This document shows, piece by piece, positions 51,429 through 60,957 of a stretch of DNA of 64,000 bases. Both the position numbers and the translations under genes were made by a program. The notes under the pieces were generated by a model. It ran no database searches. It was not told the DNA's origin and was given only the letters and a program-made list of their open reading frames with translations. This DNA is from CAYFHQ01 sp964342805 (GTDB lineage Bacteria; Bacillota; Clostridia; Peptostreptococcales; Acidaminobacteraceae): positions 8,757-72,756 of the forward strand of contig CAYFHQ010000009.1 of NCBI GenBank assembly GCA_964342805.1, written 5' to 3'. Each line of letters begins with the position of its first letter. Position 1 is the first letter of the stretch.

Positions 51429-53615
51429 ATGGAACTCAATATTTATGGTATCGTCTCCCTCATCGGGTTTGTGATTACCGCTTCCATGACCGTCATACTG
51501 TCCCAATCGAAAAAACAATACTATACCCAATCCCTGACCATGCTCATGCTTTTCCTGGATATTTGGCTCCTGGCGGAGACCCTTTATTACTTGCTCCATA
51601 ACAACTCTGCCAAGCTCATAGCGGACGCTGCCAGGTACTTTGGCATTACATACGTGCCCGCAGCTACCCTTTTATTTATATGGCACTTTTACTTGCAAAA
51701 GGACCTACCCAAGTGGTGGAAACGAATTCTTTTTGTCCTGCCTACCCTTTCGATAATCGTTATGCTGACCAATGATTTTCACAACCTCTTTTGGGCAGGG
51801 CGCTTTGTTGTATTTTACCAAAACATCCATTATGTCAGAAGTCTCTACGGCTGGTACTACCTGAACATCTACCTGCCCTCAGCCTATGTTTATGTAGGGG
51901 TAGGTATTGTTCTACTCCTCATGTCTGCTGTAAAACTCAAGGGATTTTTACGGGCCCAGGCCCTGCTCCTAATCCCCTGTGTCATGATCCCCTTTGCCGG
52001 GAATGTCCTCTTCTTTGTTTTGGAGGAAAACATTGCAGCCATCGACTACACACCACAACTTTTCGTAGTCACCGTCACCCTCATGTACCTATCCATGCGA
52101 AAGTTCGGCTTTCTGGATATCCTCCCCGAGGCCCACGAGACCATCATCAACAACCTGGCCGACGGGGTTATTATCTTGGACAAACGCCATTACATATTGG
52201 AGGCCAACAGCATTGGCCTCAAGCTCCTGGGTGCCAAGAAACACTTTGACGTTCAAGGAGAACCCATCCGTCCCTTCTTAGGCAGTCTGGGCCTCCAGTA
52301 CGACGCCTTCTTGCACCGGAAGATCGACCGGACCACCGTAACCGTTGAGGAACCCAAACTCAAGCACTTCATGCTCAAGGACCGGGCCCTCATGAACCGA
52401 CGTGGCCTGCCTGTGGGGCGTGCCCTAGTCTTCCAAGACATTACCTCCCTGACGGAGACCATGGAGTCCCTACGGATTGCCAAGGACCTGGCCGAAGAAG
52501 CCACCGACGCAAAAACCCGTTTTCTGGCCAACGTGTCCCACGAAATCCGGACCCCCATGACCGCCATTATTGGTACGGTGGACATGCTAAAAAACACGGA
52601 CCTGAGCGACACCCAAAACCAGAACCTGCAGACCATAGCCACCTCCACCCAGTTGTTATTGCAAATCGTAAACGACCTATTGGACTTGTCTAAGATTGAA
52701 GCCGGCAAGTTTGAACTGGTCAACCGGCCCTTTGCCATGAAGCAGCAAATGGAGGAAGTGGAGCAGATCATCCGGCCCATGATGCTCAACCGGCCCATTG
52801 AACTGATCACTGAATATGACGACGGCATGCCGGACTATGTAGTTGGCGACAACCTGAGACTCAAACAGGTGGTCATTAACCTTCTAACCAATTCCGTTAA
52901 ATATACGGACGAGGGGTTCATCTACTGTCGTCTGGCAATAGACGAAATTGTGGACCAGTCTGTCAAGTTCACCATCACCGTGGAAGACACGGGGATCGGC
53001 ATAGACACCCAGCACCAACTCCGTCTATTTGACCTCTTTTACCAGGTGGACCACAGCAACACCCGGGGCGCCCACGGGGCAGGCCTGGGCCTCAACCTGA
53101 CCCAACAACTCGTGGACAAGATGGAAGGTTCCATTGAGTTTACCAGTGCCGTTGGTGTAGGAACAAAGTTTGACCTCCACTTCACCCTCCCCTTCCTAAC
53201 AGAAGAACCGGTGGAAAAAGAGGTGGACCTAGAGTCCTTGAAAAAGCTCAACATCCTTATTGCTGAAGACAACCGGATGAACCGGGAGTTCCTCAAACTC
53301 CTCTTCAAAAAAATCGGTTGTGACTATACCCTGGTGGCCAGTGGAGGTGACGTGGTGGAAGCCGCCAAGTCAGCCGACTTTGACCTCCTCCTCATGGACA
53401 TTAATATGCCAGACATGGACGGCTATGAAGCCACCCAGGCCATTCGCGAGCACTGGTATGGCAAGGTGCCCTTCCCCATTGTGGCCCTGACAGCCAACGA
53501 CACCGACGACGATCGGTCCCAGGCCCGCCGCGCAGGCATGGACGGCTTTATGACCAAGCCCTTTACCTATAAGAAGTTGGCCAAGACCATTGGTCGCCTG
53601 GATATACTGGAATAA
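51429..53615 (+). CDS. 7TM-type hybrid sensor histidine kinase with receiver
   Basis: A 728-aa membrane protein. About seven helices (residues 1-215) match the N-terminal 7TM region of histidine kinases, then a PAS-like segment (about 230-330), HisKA with NVSHEIRTPM (His about 366), an ATPase with NLLTNSVKYTD, DTGIGID and GAGLGLNL, and a C-terminal receiver (about 600-725) with phosphoacceptor Asp in LLLMDINMPDMDG and conserved Lys in MTKPF. It has no adjacent output protein, so phosphotransfer must go to a distant partner. Start at 51429 behind GGAGGG. Confidence 0.93.
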   Translation: MELNIYGIVSLIGFVITASMTVILSQSKKQYYTQSLTMLMLFLDIWLLAETLYYLLHNNSAKLIADAARYFGITYVPAATLLFIWHFYLQKDLPKWWKRILFVLPTLSIIVMLTNDFHNLFWAGRFVVFYQNIHYVRSLYGWYYLNIYLPSAYVYVGVGIVLLLMSAVKLKGFLRAQALLLIPCVMIPFAGNVLFFVLEENIAAIDYTPQLFVVTVTLMYLSMRKFGFLDILPEAHETIINNLADGVIILDKRHYILEANSIGLKLLGAKKHFDVQGEPIRPFLGSLGLQYDAFLHRKIDRTTVTVEEPKLKHFMLKDRALMNRRGLPVGRALVFQDITSLTETMESLRIAKDLAEEATDAKTRFLANVSHEIRTPMTAIIGTVDMLKNTDLSDTQNQNLQTIATSTQLLLQIVNDLLDLSKIEAGKFELVNRPFAMKQQMEEVEQIIRPMMLNRPIELITEYDDGMPDYVVGDNLRLKQVVINLLTNSVKYTDEGFIYCRLAIDEIVDQSVKFTITVEDTGIGIDTQHQLRLFDLFYQVDHSNTRGAHGAGLGLNLTQQLVDKMEGSIEFTSAVGVGTKFDLHFTLPFLTEEPVEKEVDLESLKKLNILIAEDNRMNREFLKLLFKKIGCDYTLVASGGDVVEAAKSADFDLLLMDINMPDMDGYEATQAIREHWYGKVPFPIVALTANDTDDDRSQARRAGMDGFMTKPFTYKKLAKTIGRLDILE

Positions 53616-53620
53616 GAACA

Positions 53621-53671
53621 AACCCCTGCAAGTGCTCTGGTTAAGATGCGCACTGGCAGGGGTTCCTTTTT
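53621..53671 (+). terminator. Intrinsic terminator
   Basis: Stem AACCCCTGC..AGTGC / GCAC..GCAGGGGTT followed by CCTTTTTACT, after the hybrid kinase. Confidence 0.85.
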
Positions 53672-53695
53672 ACTCAACATTATTTCACTAGCGGA

Positions 53696-54871
53696 CTATG
53701 CCCTTGAGCGGTAGACTTCAAGCCTCCGTCCAATCATATAGAGGACTAGACCCATGCCCACAAGGACCACAAGACCAAATCCGTTCCCTTCATTAAACAA
53801 GCCAGAAGCCAAAAGACCCTCCATGGCCCAGGAAAAGGGCGACAATTTGGCCACCCAAGCCAAGGATGGGGGGATGACTTCTAAACTCCAGTAGGTCCCT
53901 CCAATCAAACCCATGAAGAAGACGCCGGGGGCTAGAACACTCTGGCAGACCAGGGTATTGTTGAGACCCATGCCTAGAAGGACTGAAACTCCTGCTAGGA
54001 CCGCTCCAAAGGTTATCAAATGGAGGGCGACGTCCATGGTCAATGTAAAAACAGGAGTGAAGAGGGTGAAGAGTCCTGCCTGCATGACAAGCAAGGCACT
54101 GGCAAAGAGCCACTGGGTGGTCCACCAACCGGTGAAGACGGGGAGTCCCACCACCTTCATTCGGTCATAGGTCCCGTTTTGCCTGGCCTGGATCATGGAT
54201 ACGGCTCCGTACAGCATGACAAAGGCAGTGACCGAAAGAGTAAAGCCCAAGGACAAACGAATACCCAAGAGACTTCGACTTAGGCCCTGGTCCCGTGTGG
54301 CACCCTTGGCCGTTCGTAGGGACTCCTCCCTGTGGAGGGCAAAGCGTCCACTGTCTTGAAGGACCTTGACCTCCTCAATGACCTGGCCTTCATAGGTCTG
54401 ACCAACAAGGGAACTGGCCCGGTTGGCCGCCTTGTACCTGGCCACATAGGGCATGACCTCCCGGGCGACAATGTCTCCCAAGGCGGCTGCCACGTAGTTT
54501 TTATCGATATAGCGAAGGCCCACCACTTCCTTGGCCTTGCCTTCTTCCACAGACTGGCCAAAGCCAGGCTCTAAGGTGAAAATGGCTTCCAGGTCGCTGC
54601 TTTCCAGCAGGGCCTGGGCCTGGTCAGAGTCCCGGGTGACAATGTCTAGGGCTGGGGTCTCTTCTAAGGCAGCCATGACCGCCCTGGACAAGTCCGATTG
54701 GTCCAGGTCCACCACAGCCACAGGCACCCCTTGGAGTTGACCCACGTCCCTGAACACCAAGGACAGGGCCAGGGTGATCAAAATGGGTCCAAGGATGCTC
54801 AGGACAAGCAGCCGCTTGTTTTGAGCCAATAGTTTCCACCGAAGTTTCATTAACAAAAGTAGGTTTTTCAT
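53696..54871 (-). CDS. ABC-2 type permease (second of a pair)
   Basis: A 391-aa membrane protein: one N-terminal helix, a large extracytoplasmic domain (about residues 45-190), and five or six C-terminal helices (AVSMIQARQNGTYDRMKVVGLPVF). This is the YhgE/DrrB-like ABC-2 layout for lipid or drug export. ATG at 54871 overlaps the stop of the upstream permease (ATGA). No ATPase gene is adjacent. Confidence 0.85.
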   Translation of the reverse strand: MKNLLLLMKLRWKLLAQNKRLLVLSILGPILITLALSLVFRDVGQLQGVPVAVVDLDQSDLSRAVMAALEETPALDIVTRDSDQAQALLESSDLEAIFTLEPGFGQSVEEGKAKEVVGLRYIDKNYVAAALGDIVAREVMPYVARYKAANRASSLVGQTYEGQVIEEVKVLQDSGRFALHREESLRTAKGATRDQGLSRSLLGIRLSLGFTLSVTAFVMLYGAVSMIQARQNGTYDRMKVVGLPVFTGWWTTQWLFASALLVMQAGLFTLFTPVFTLTMDVALHLITFGAVLAGVSVLLGMGLNNTLVCQSVLAPGVFFMGLIGGTYWSLEVIPPSLAWVAKLSPFSWAMEGLLASGLFNEGNGFGLVVLVGMGLVLYMIGRRLEVYRSRA

Positions 54872-56061
54872 GACCTGCCCCCTTCCATGCGTTTTCGCAG
54901 GAGGTGGCCAGACAGGGCTAGCGCCACTGTCAGGCTGACACCCACCACAAGGGCAAGGTGCCAAGACCACTGGCCCAGGGTTACCTGCCGAAGGAACCAG
55001 TAGTTGGGTGTCCACGTGGCAAGCCTTTGCAGGGACAGGGGTAAGAGGGGCAGGGGCAAGAAGTGGCCGCCCATGATCATGAGGACAAAACTGCCCAAGG
55101 TGCCTGTGAGTAGGGCGCTTTCTTGGCTTGTTACCAAGGCGCCCAGGGCGACAGCTAGGCCGTTGAAGAAGACTATGGCTGTGACTAAAAGGGCCATTCT
55201 TTCTAGACTTAACAAGGACCGCACAGGTTCAAAGAACAAGAGGGGGCCTAGGGTGCATGCGATTAAGACCAGCTGGTAGACCGTGCCGACAAGTATTTTA
55301 GAGACTAGGGGCTTAATCCATGCCCCATCGATGGTCAGGAGTCTTTCCAAACTTTTATGTTGCCGTTCCAGGGCCACCGCAGTTGCACTGGCTGTGGACA
55401 GGAGCATACTGGCTCCAATCAGGACCGACCAGAGGAAGTATTCCAGGGAGGAAACCACTGGAAAGGTATCCACCGGATCATAGACAAAAAGACGGTTTCG
55501 TCCCAGGGCCGTTGAGATCATTTCCACTGAGAAAAGGTCATTAATTTGGTCCAGTTGGTCCTGGGGCAGACCCGCATCTTGCAGGGTATTGTAAAAGGCA
55601 AAGGTGGCAGCGTCCACCGAGGCAATATAGTCAGAGTAGGAGGCCATCATTTCCCGAAAGACCTGCATTTTCAGGGGCTGGTCGGGATTGAGCCATAGGG
55701 TAAGGGGTTTGTTTTCATAGTACAAGAGGCTCCGGGTAAAGCCCTCAGGAATTTGCACCAGGGCCGTCAGGTCCCCGGTTTCGTACCGGGCTGTCAAGGT
55801 AGCCAAGTCCCCCTCTTCTATGGAGATCATAGCCGAAAAAGACGGGTTGGTATGGAAGGAGTTAATGAGCATGGCACTGAGGTCCGACTGCTCTCCGTCC
55901 ACCACCCCAATGTGAATACGCTCTAGGACCCGGTTTTCCGTCATGTCATTGGAAAAAAAGAACGTGAAAAAAGCCAGTACCGTCCAGAGGACCAGTACTG
56001 TAAATAACATTTTTCTGCCGAAGGGCATGAGTTTTAGGTCTTTTTTCACTAGGTTGAGCAT
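54868..56061 (-). CDS. ABC-2 type permease (first of a pair)
   Basis: A 397-aa membrane protein with the same plan as its neighbour: N-terminal helix (MLFTVLVLWTVLAFFTFFF), extracytoplasmic domain to about residue 205, then six helices. The two probably form a heterodimer. The ATG at 56061 has only a weak upstream purine run. A possible hairpin (ATCAAAGCC / GGCTTTGAT, about 56098-56146) upstream may end the preceding CoaC-like transcript. Confidence 0.85.
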   Translation of the reverse strand: MLNLVKKDLKLMPFGRKMLFTVLVLWTVLAFFTFFFSNDMTENRVLERIHIGVVDGEQSDLSAMLINSFHTNPSFSAMISIEEGDLATLTARYETGDLTALVQIPEGFTRSLLYYENKPLTLWLNPDQPLKMQVFREMMASYSDYIASVDAATFAFYNTLQDAGLPQDQLDQINDLFSVEMISTALGRNRLFVYDPVDTFPVVSSLEYFLWSVLIGASMLLSTASATAVALERQHKSLERLLTIDGAWIKPLVSKILVGTVYQLVLIACTLGPLLFFEPVRSLLSLERMALLVTAIVFFNGLAVALGALVTSQESALLTGTLGSFVLMIMGGHFLPLPLLPLSLQRLATWTPNYWFLRQVTLGQWSWHLALVVGVSLTVALALSGHLLRKRMEGGRS

Positions 56062-56163
56062 GGGTGGGCCTCGATTCTCTTTGGGAATAGTATATCAGAT
56101 CAAAGCCTTGGGAGTGCTTTTGTAGGACAAGCTTTGTGGCTTTGATCCTCCGGCTATCCTATA

Positions 56164-56718
56164 CTACTCAGAGAAGTACAATTCCTCAATAGCTTCCACA
56201 ATCACCGGAGGTTCAGGCAGACGTCCAACCCCCACCCCTTCAGCCTTCATGGCCATGGTCCCCACTTCTGGGTCTAAGAAGGTGTACCCATGCCCTTTAA
56301 GAAAGTTGATATTGCCCTGCACAATGGGGTTTTCATACATGGCTGTGTTCATGGCTGGGACAAAGAGGACTGGCACCTTGGCTGCCATGATAATAGTCGA
56401 TACCAAATCATCCGCAATACCATGGGACACCTTACCAATGATATTGGCAGTTGCCGGCGCAATGACAATTAAGTCTGGCTTTTGAGCCAGGATAATATGG
56501 GGAATTTCGTGGTTGTCCGTCTCGTCAAAGAGCTTGGTATAGACCCGGTTGTTGGAAATAGCCTGGAAGGTGATTGGAGATACAAACTCCTGGGCCCCCT
56601 TGGTCATGGCTACTTGGACCTGGGCTCCCGCTTTCTTTAGCCTGCTGACCATGTCCACTACTTTATATACGGCAATTCCGCCGGTTACGCATACGACGAT
56701 GTTTTTGTTGTTTAGCAT
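56164..56718 (-). CDS. Stand-alone CoaC-type flavoprotein decarboxylase
   Basis: A 184-aa FMN-binding protein of the HFCD family. It matches the N-terminal (CoaC, phosphopantothenoylcysteine decarboxylase) half of CoaBC: VVCVTGGIAVYK, the active-site His in NHEIPHI (about 68-74), PATANIIGK (PASANT-type, about 89-97) and PAMNTAMYENP. The CoaB half is missing; a normal CoaBC is about 400 aa. GGAGG precedes the ATG. Either CoaB is encoded elsewhere or this has another role, as in EpiD-type peptide decarboxylases. Confidence 0.85.
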   Translation of the reverse strand: MLNNKNIVVCVTGGIAVYKVVDMVSRLKKAGAQVQVAMTKGAQEFVSPITFQAISNNRVYTKLFDETDNHEIPHIILAQKPDLIVIAPATANIIGKVSHGIADDLVSTIIMAAKVPVLFVPAMNTAMYENPIVQGNINFLKGHGYTFLDPEVGTMAMKAEGVGVGRLPEPPVIVEAIEELYFSE

Positions 56719-56814
56719 GTTGATCCTCCTGGTTTTAAATAAGTGCTACAGTGTTGTTACCCGTTATTTTGATTAAATCTCCCTATTCTTAACTAACTGT
56801 GTGTGGGATTTATA

Positions 56815-56852
56815 TACAAAACACCCCATCAACAATGAAGTGGGGTGTTTTC
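56815..56852 (-). terminator. Terminator of the AT-rich cluster
   Basis: Stem AAAACACCCC / GGGGTGTTTT, followed by TGTATATAAAT on the minus strand, right at the stop of the cyclophilin-like gene. Confidence 0.85.
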
Positions 56853-57553
56853 TATTTGTCGTATTGTACAATTTCAATTGACTTAAGTAATATCCCTTCA
56901 TCCCAAATCGAATGATCAATACTTGCGTTTGCAACCATGTCATTAATTCGATCAAGCACCTCTAACCCTTCAAACACTTGACCAAATATTGTGTATTCGC
57001 CATCTAATCTAGGGACACCACCCATTTCTTTATAGGTAGCTAACTGAAGGTCTGTCAATGTATCATCATTCAAGTTCTTTAGAGCACTAAGATATTCATC
57101 TTCAATTTGGGATGGTGCAATAATGTAAAAAGAGTGTACAAGATTATCAAACCCCTCCACATTACTGTCCCTTGTTCTCGCAAGACCAAGGGCTCCTTTA
57201 TAATGCTTAAGCTCTTTTGTCGATTCTAAAACAAGTGGAGTTTCTTGATATTCACTTTGATCCTTTTGATTCACCTGGAAAAGAAAGTCTTTCTCAAGAC
57301 GATCAATAGACTTATTCTTATAGAATCCCGCCTGCACGAGTCTCTTAACTCCTTGGCAGGCCTGAGGTGCAAGTTCGTTGAACATTCTGGCTTTTATCAC
57401 CCCATATTCTGTTTCAATGACTAGAATTTCTTCCCCGATTTCTGGCGGTTTAACCTGATCTGCTAAGTTCTTATCACCAATGCTACAACCACTGGCAATA
57501 TAGGCTATTGTTAGTAGGATACATAAACCAAGATATGCTCTAAACCTATTCAT
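56852..57553 (-). CDS. Cyclophilin-type peptidyl-prolyl isomerase lipoprotein
   Basis: A 233-aa lipoprotein with lipobox IASGC (Cys near residue 23) and a cyclophilin-like domain (about residues 40-230): VIETEYGVIKARMFNELAPQACQGVKRL at the start, GALGLARTRDSN in the middle and GEYTIFGQVFEGLEVLDRI near the end. Cyclophilins catalyse proline isomerisation; several canonical active-site residues (for example FxxQGGD) are changed here to FLFQVNQ, so activity is uncertain. Its ATG overlaps the permease gene upstream. In this setting it may fold, modify or bind the exported peptide. Confidence 0.82.
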   Translation of the reverse strand: MNRFRAYLGLCILLTIAYIASGCSIGDKNLADQVKPPEIGEEILVIETEYGVIKARMFNELAPQACQGVKRLVQAGFYKNKSIDRLEKDFLFQVNQKDQSEYQETPLVLESTKELKHYKGALGLARTRDSNVEGFDNLVHSFYIIAPSQIEDEYLSALKNLNDDTLTDLQLATYKEMGGVPRLDGEYTIFGQVFEGLEVLDRINDMVANASIDHSIWDEGILLKSIEIVQYDK

Positions 57554-58757
57554 ATGCCTTCACCAAGTCTTTCCTTTCATAGATACGCACTCCCCAGATC
57601 AATAATGCAATACTAATAACCACATTGATCATTATACCTAAGTAATAATTCGACCATGAATGTGCTCCAATAACTAACTCTTGATAGAAATAGGAAAGAG
57701 GGAAAACAAGCTGAATTAAGCTCTCCATGGTTAGTAATACATTATACATGTATGTTACTAGAATTAATATCCCCATAGTATGAATTGAAGTTCTACTACT
57801 ATTGCAGCAGATAGCTAAAAATAGTGCACAACCAAGTAATGTAATAGACGGAAAAATTACGCCTAAAAAACTACGCCCTATCCATTCTAATTTGGATATA
57901 TAAATAATGTCATATTTCTCACTATCAAGTGAAAGCATGTGTAAATTTGCTCTTGAGGCTAATGGGTAATCAGGACTCCCAAAGCCACCAAATAAAAAAG
58001 ATATCATGCTTATTATAGCGACTGCAAGCAGGATTGAAATTACCATTACAATTATACTTGCAAGCACTTTTCCAATAATGATTTCTCTGCGACTAACTCC
58101 ATATGAAGCCAGACTTTTAAATGCACCACTACGCATTTCACCCATCAACATGTCTAAGAGCAAGAACATAGTTAAGGCACTAACCGACAGTAATATGCTA
58201 CCTGTTAGCAATGTCTGTAATGCATTAATAGTATTTAGTTCATAGGGGTTATGTTCATACTGTATGCCTGCTCCAGTGATATATTGCATAAAATGGATAT
58301 TCGATGCTAGGGAATCTAAGTCTAAATCCCTAATCGATATAGTAGATGGATCTAGTTCCCCACTCTGATAACCCATCATTAAATGACGGTAGTATTTTTC
58401 TAGTAACATTGGAAGTGAGCTGTTTAACTCTTCTGGCTTTCCAGTATAGGCATACTTTAAACTCATCAAGTTGGAAATGTCCTTCTGATAGTAATTAGCT
58501 AAACGTACGTGATTTTCAGCAATCTCTGGGTCTGATTCCTCAAATTTATCCGCAAGCCTCTTGTGATTTCCCTGTTGGCGCGTGGATAACCTGACCCAAG
58601 AATCAATCTGAGCTACTCGATTTGACAGAAAATTCTTCTCTTGATAATGCATCCACCCAATGACAACTAAGACTACTAGCATTATCAACCCTAGCAAGAT
58701 CAATGCTCTTTTGCTCATTAAAAATCTTTTGAGTTCATATACAGTACATCTATTCAT
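57546..58757 (-). CDS. ABC-2 type permease of the cluster
   Basis: A 403-aa membrane protein with an N-terminal helix (RALILLGLIMLVVLVVIGW), an extracytoplasmic segment (about residues 40-170) and five helices (LLDMLMGEMRSGAFKSLASYGVSRREIIIGK). It overlaps the ATPase gene by 8 bases and the cyclophilin-like gene by 8. Start at 58757 behind GGAGAAG. With the ATPase and the other permease it forms a set like LanFEG self-protection transporters. Confidence 0.88.
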   Translation of the reverse strand: MNRCTVYELKRFLMSKRALILLGLIMLVVLVVIGWMHYQEKNFLSNRVAQIDSWVRLSTRQQGNHKRLADKFEESDPEIAENHVRLANYYQKDISNLMSLKYAYTGKPEELNSSLPMLLEKYYRHLMMGYQSGELDPSTISIRDLDLDSLASNIHFMQYITGAGIQYEHNPYELNTINALQTLLTGSILLSVSALTMFLLLDMLMGEMRSGAFKSLASYGVSRREIIIGKVLASIIVMVISILLAVAIISMISFLFGGFGSPDYPLASRANLHMLSLDSEKYDIIYISKLEWIGRSFLGVIFPSITLLGCALFLAICCNSSRTSIHTMGILILVTYMYNVLLTMESLIQLVFPLSYFYQELVIGAHSWSNYYLGIMINVVISIALLIWGVRIYERKDLVKAYE

Positions 58758-59655
58758 CAGCTTCTCCAATGTATATCTTATACAGTGTTTCTGTGTCTAT
58801 GGTTACTCTTTCAACGTCTTGAATGACACTGCCCATCTGATGAAATTCATCCAATACCTTGCTCAAACTCATGTTGTTTTCCACTGTAACTCGTACTTTC
58901 TCGTTACCAATCGACTCAGCCATAAAAGGCAAGTTAATATTGCTTTTTTCTTTTAGCTCCTTCCAATCATTTTTCAAAGTCACTTCATATTGACGTAGCT
59001 CTTGCAATTCATCAGCCGGTGTAAACACTACGCCTTCATTTATCATTAAAATACGGTCTGCCATCTTATCTACCTCACTTAGTTGATGAGATGAAAGCAA
59101 TATTGAAATACCCTTTTTATCACACAAGTAGCGCAGCTTTTTCCTTAATTCGAATACACCTGTCGGATCAAGACCACTCATTGGTTCATCAAGTATGAGA
59201 ATTTCAGGGTCGCCCAACAAAGCCAATCCTAAACCCAGTCGCTGACGCATACCAACTGAATACTCATTTACTTTTCGATTAACACCATCTCCAAGATCCA
59301 TAAAAGAAATAATTTCGGCCTGTTTTTCCTTCGAACACCCTCTAAGCCCAGCAAACAACTTAATATGTTCCATCCCAGACAAATCATTATATAGTCCTGG
59401 TTCTTCAATCAATGTTCCAATCTTACTTAGTGCATTACTAGTTTCTCTATTTAGATCATATCCACATATTTCAATAGTACCTTCATCTGAAAAAAACAGG
59501 TTTCCTATACATTTCATGGTTGTAGATTTACCCGCTCCATTGGGACCTATAAAACCAACGATTTCACCTTGTCCCACATGAAATGAAATTGATTTCAGAA
59601 CTGATCTATTGTTAAAAGACTTACTCAGATTTTTCACGTCAAGCAAGTTAACCAT
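58750..59655 (-). CDS. ABC transporter ATPase of the cluster (LanF-like)
   Basis: A 301-aa ATPase: Walker A GPNGAGKST (about 37-45), signature YSVGMRQRLGLGLALL, Walker B ILILDEPMSGLD, H-loop LSSHQLSEVDKM. The family handles self-protection or export of peptides such as lantibiotics and bacitracin. It sits between two permease genes, as in lanFEG-type sets. AGGTGAAAC precedes the ATG. Confidence 0.92.
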   Translation of the reverse strand: MVNLLDVKNLSKSFNNRSVLKSISFHVGQGEIVGFIGPNGAGKSTTMKCIGNLFFSDEGTIEICGYDLNRETSNALSKIGTLIEEPGLYNDLSGMEHIKLFAGLRGCSKEKQAEIISFMDLGDGVNRKVNEYSVGMRQRLGLGLALLGDPEILILDEPMSGLDPTGVFELRKKLRYLCDKKGISILLSSHQLSEVDKMADRILMINEGVVFTPADELQELRQYEVTLKNDWKELKEKSNINLPFMAESIGNEKVRVTVENNMSLSKVLDEFHQMGSVIQDVERVTIDTETLYKIYIGEADE

Positions 59656-59663
59656 GTTTCACC

Positions 59664-60944
59664 TCATATCGCTTTCTTTGAGAATAGCAAATTACCAACC
59701 AATAAAAGAGCTAGGGTTCCAATAAATAATGAGACTAGCGCTGTTGCAATGGAGAGACTTGAAAAACCAAGTAGATAGGCACCAGGCTTATATGCTAAAA
59801 ATGGATTATAAGCATCAATAACACTCGATTGATTAAGTCGCGATACCCCAGCGCCTATTACTACGATTCCTCCAACCAAGAGCGCAGCGAACGTTCCTTG
59901 TTTTTGTAAGGTAGAAACAAACATGGTGAGAGCCGTTAGAAATCCAATGAACAGTAATAACAAAAAACTAGCCCAAAGCAAATAAACTCCCAAAGTTTCT
60001 AGGTGGAGACCTTGCGGCATTATTCGATCTCCAACAACATAACCACCACCAATAATTGGAACATAAGGGCTACTACCATTTGGCCCTCCAGAAAAGAGAC
60101 TCCACATATAATCAGGGAATAACATTGGATAATTAAAGTACTTTACTCCCTTGGAAACAATCATCCACGATGCAGAAGCTATGGGGAAAATCAGACCAAT
60201 TGTTAAACAATAAAAGGTGAGACTCAGCCACTTACCAAAAAAGTACTTTCTTCTTGATAATCCACTATTAATTAATGTTTTAAGAACACCAGAACTATCA
60301 TCCTGGGAAACACTTAAAACACCGACAATTAGTGTAACTAAGTAAATCAAGAGCATTTTTGTTTCAGAGAGGTAATATGTGTACAACCACTGAACTGGAT
60401 CTACTTCATCTGTATATACTGGAAATAGGTGTTCTGAATAGAAACGTTCATACAGTTTTCCATTGTGGTAAAAATGGTAAGTCGTACCTGAGCCTGAATG
60501 TGGTCTAAAATCAACATCATCAAAAGCAATACCTCCTGAGACATTTTCCCAGTGAGGTAGAATACGATTCTTATACACTAGATTCGCCACTTCATCAGTC
60601 TGATATCTATTTTTTTTTGAAATAAGAAAACTATTGAAACTCAATCTACGAATGACATCTCTTTGATTATCTAAATAATGTTGCTCAATTATACTCTCAA
60701 TATTGCTGTCAATCATAGCCAATGATCTATACGATTTAGTTTCATTACTTACCCCACTTGGATAAAGTCGAACAAAATCAAGAGCAGTTGTTAAATAATT
60801 ATGGCCTTCAAAATTCCGAAGTTTCTTTTGCTCATTAGTTATGCCAATATCCACTACGCTAACGAACAAAAGTCCAAAAACAAACATTAGTGTCATTGTA
60901 CTTTTTATATTGCGTTTGTATTCATGCCACAGATAATTTAACAT
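59664..60944 (-). CDS. ABC-2 type permease of the cluster
   Basis: A 426-aa membrane protein with an N-terminal helix (SVVDIGITNEQKK follows), an extracytoplasmic domain of about 150 residues and six C-terminal helices (SQDDSSGVLKTLINSGLSRRKYFFGK). It is a likely partner of the next ATPase (8 bases downstream). GGAGAAAAT precedes the ATG. AT-rich like the rest of the cluster. Confidence 0.87.
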   Translation of the reverse strand: MLNYLWHEYKRNIKSTMTLMFVFGLLFVSVVDIGITNEQKKLRNFEGHNYLTTALDFVRLYPSGVSNETKSYRSLAMIDSNIESIIEQHYLDNQRDVIRRLSFNSFLISKKNRYQTDEVANLVYKNRILPHWENVSGGIAFDDVDFRPHSGSGTTYHFYHNGKLYERFYSEHLFPVYTDEVDPVQWLYTYYLSETKMLLIYLVTLIVGVLSVSQDDSSGVLKTLINSGLSRRKYFFGKWLSLTFYCLTIGLIFPIASASWMIVSKGVKYFNYPMLFPDYMWSLFSGGPNGSSPYVPIIGGGYVVGDRIMPQGLHLETLGVYLLWASFLLLLFIGFLTALTMFVSTLQKQGTFAALLVGGIVVIGAGVSRLNQSSVIDAYNPFLAYKPGAYLLGFSSLSIATALVSLFIGTLALLLVGNLLFSKKAI

Positions 60945-60957
60945 ATTTTCTCCTTAC

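Noticed and set aside
54872..55015. 48-residue Pro/Cys-rich extension of the second ABC-2 permease
   Set aside because: It overlaps the upstream permease coding region in another frame; the ATGA overlap start fits the family.
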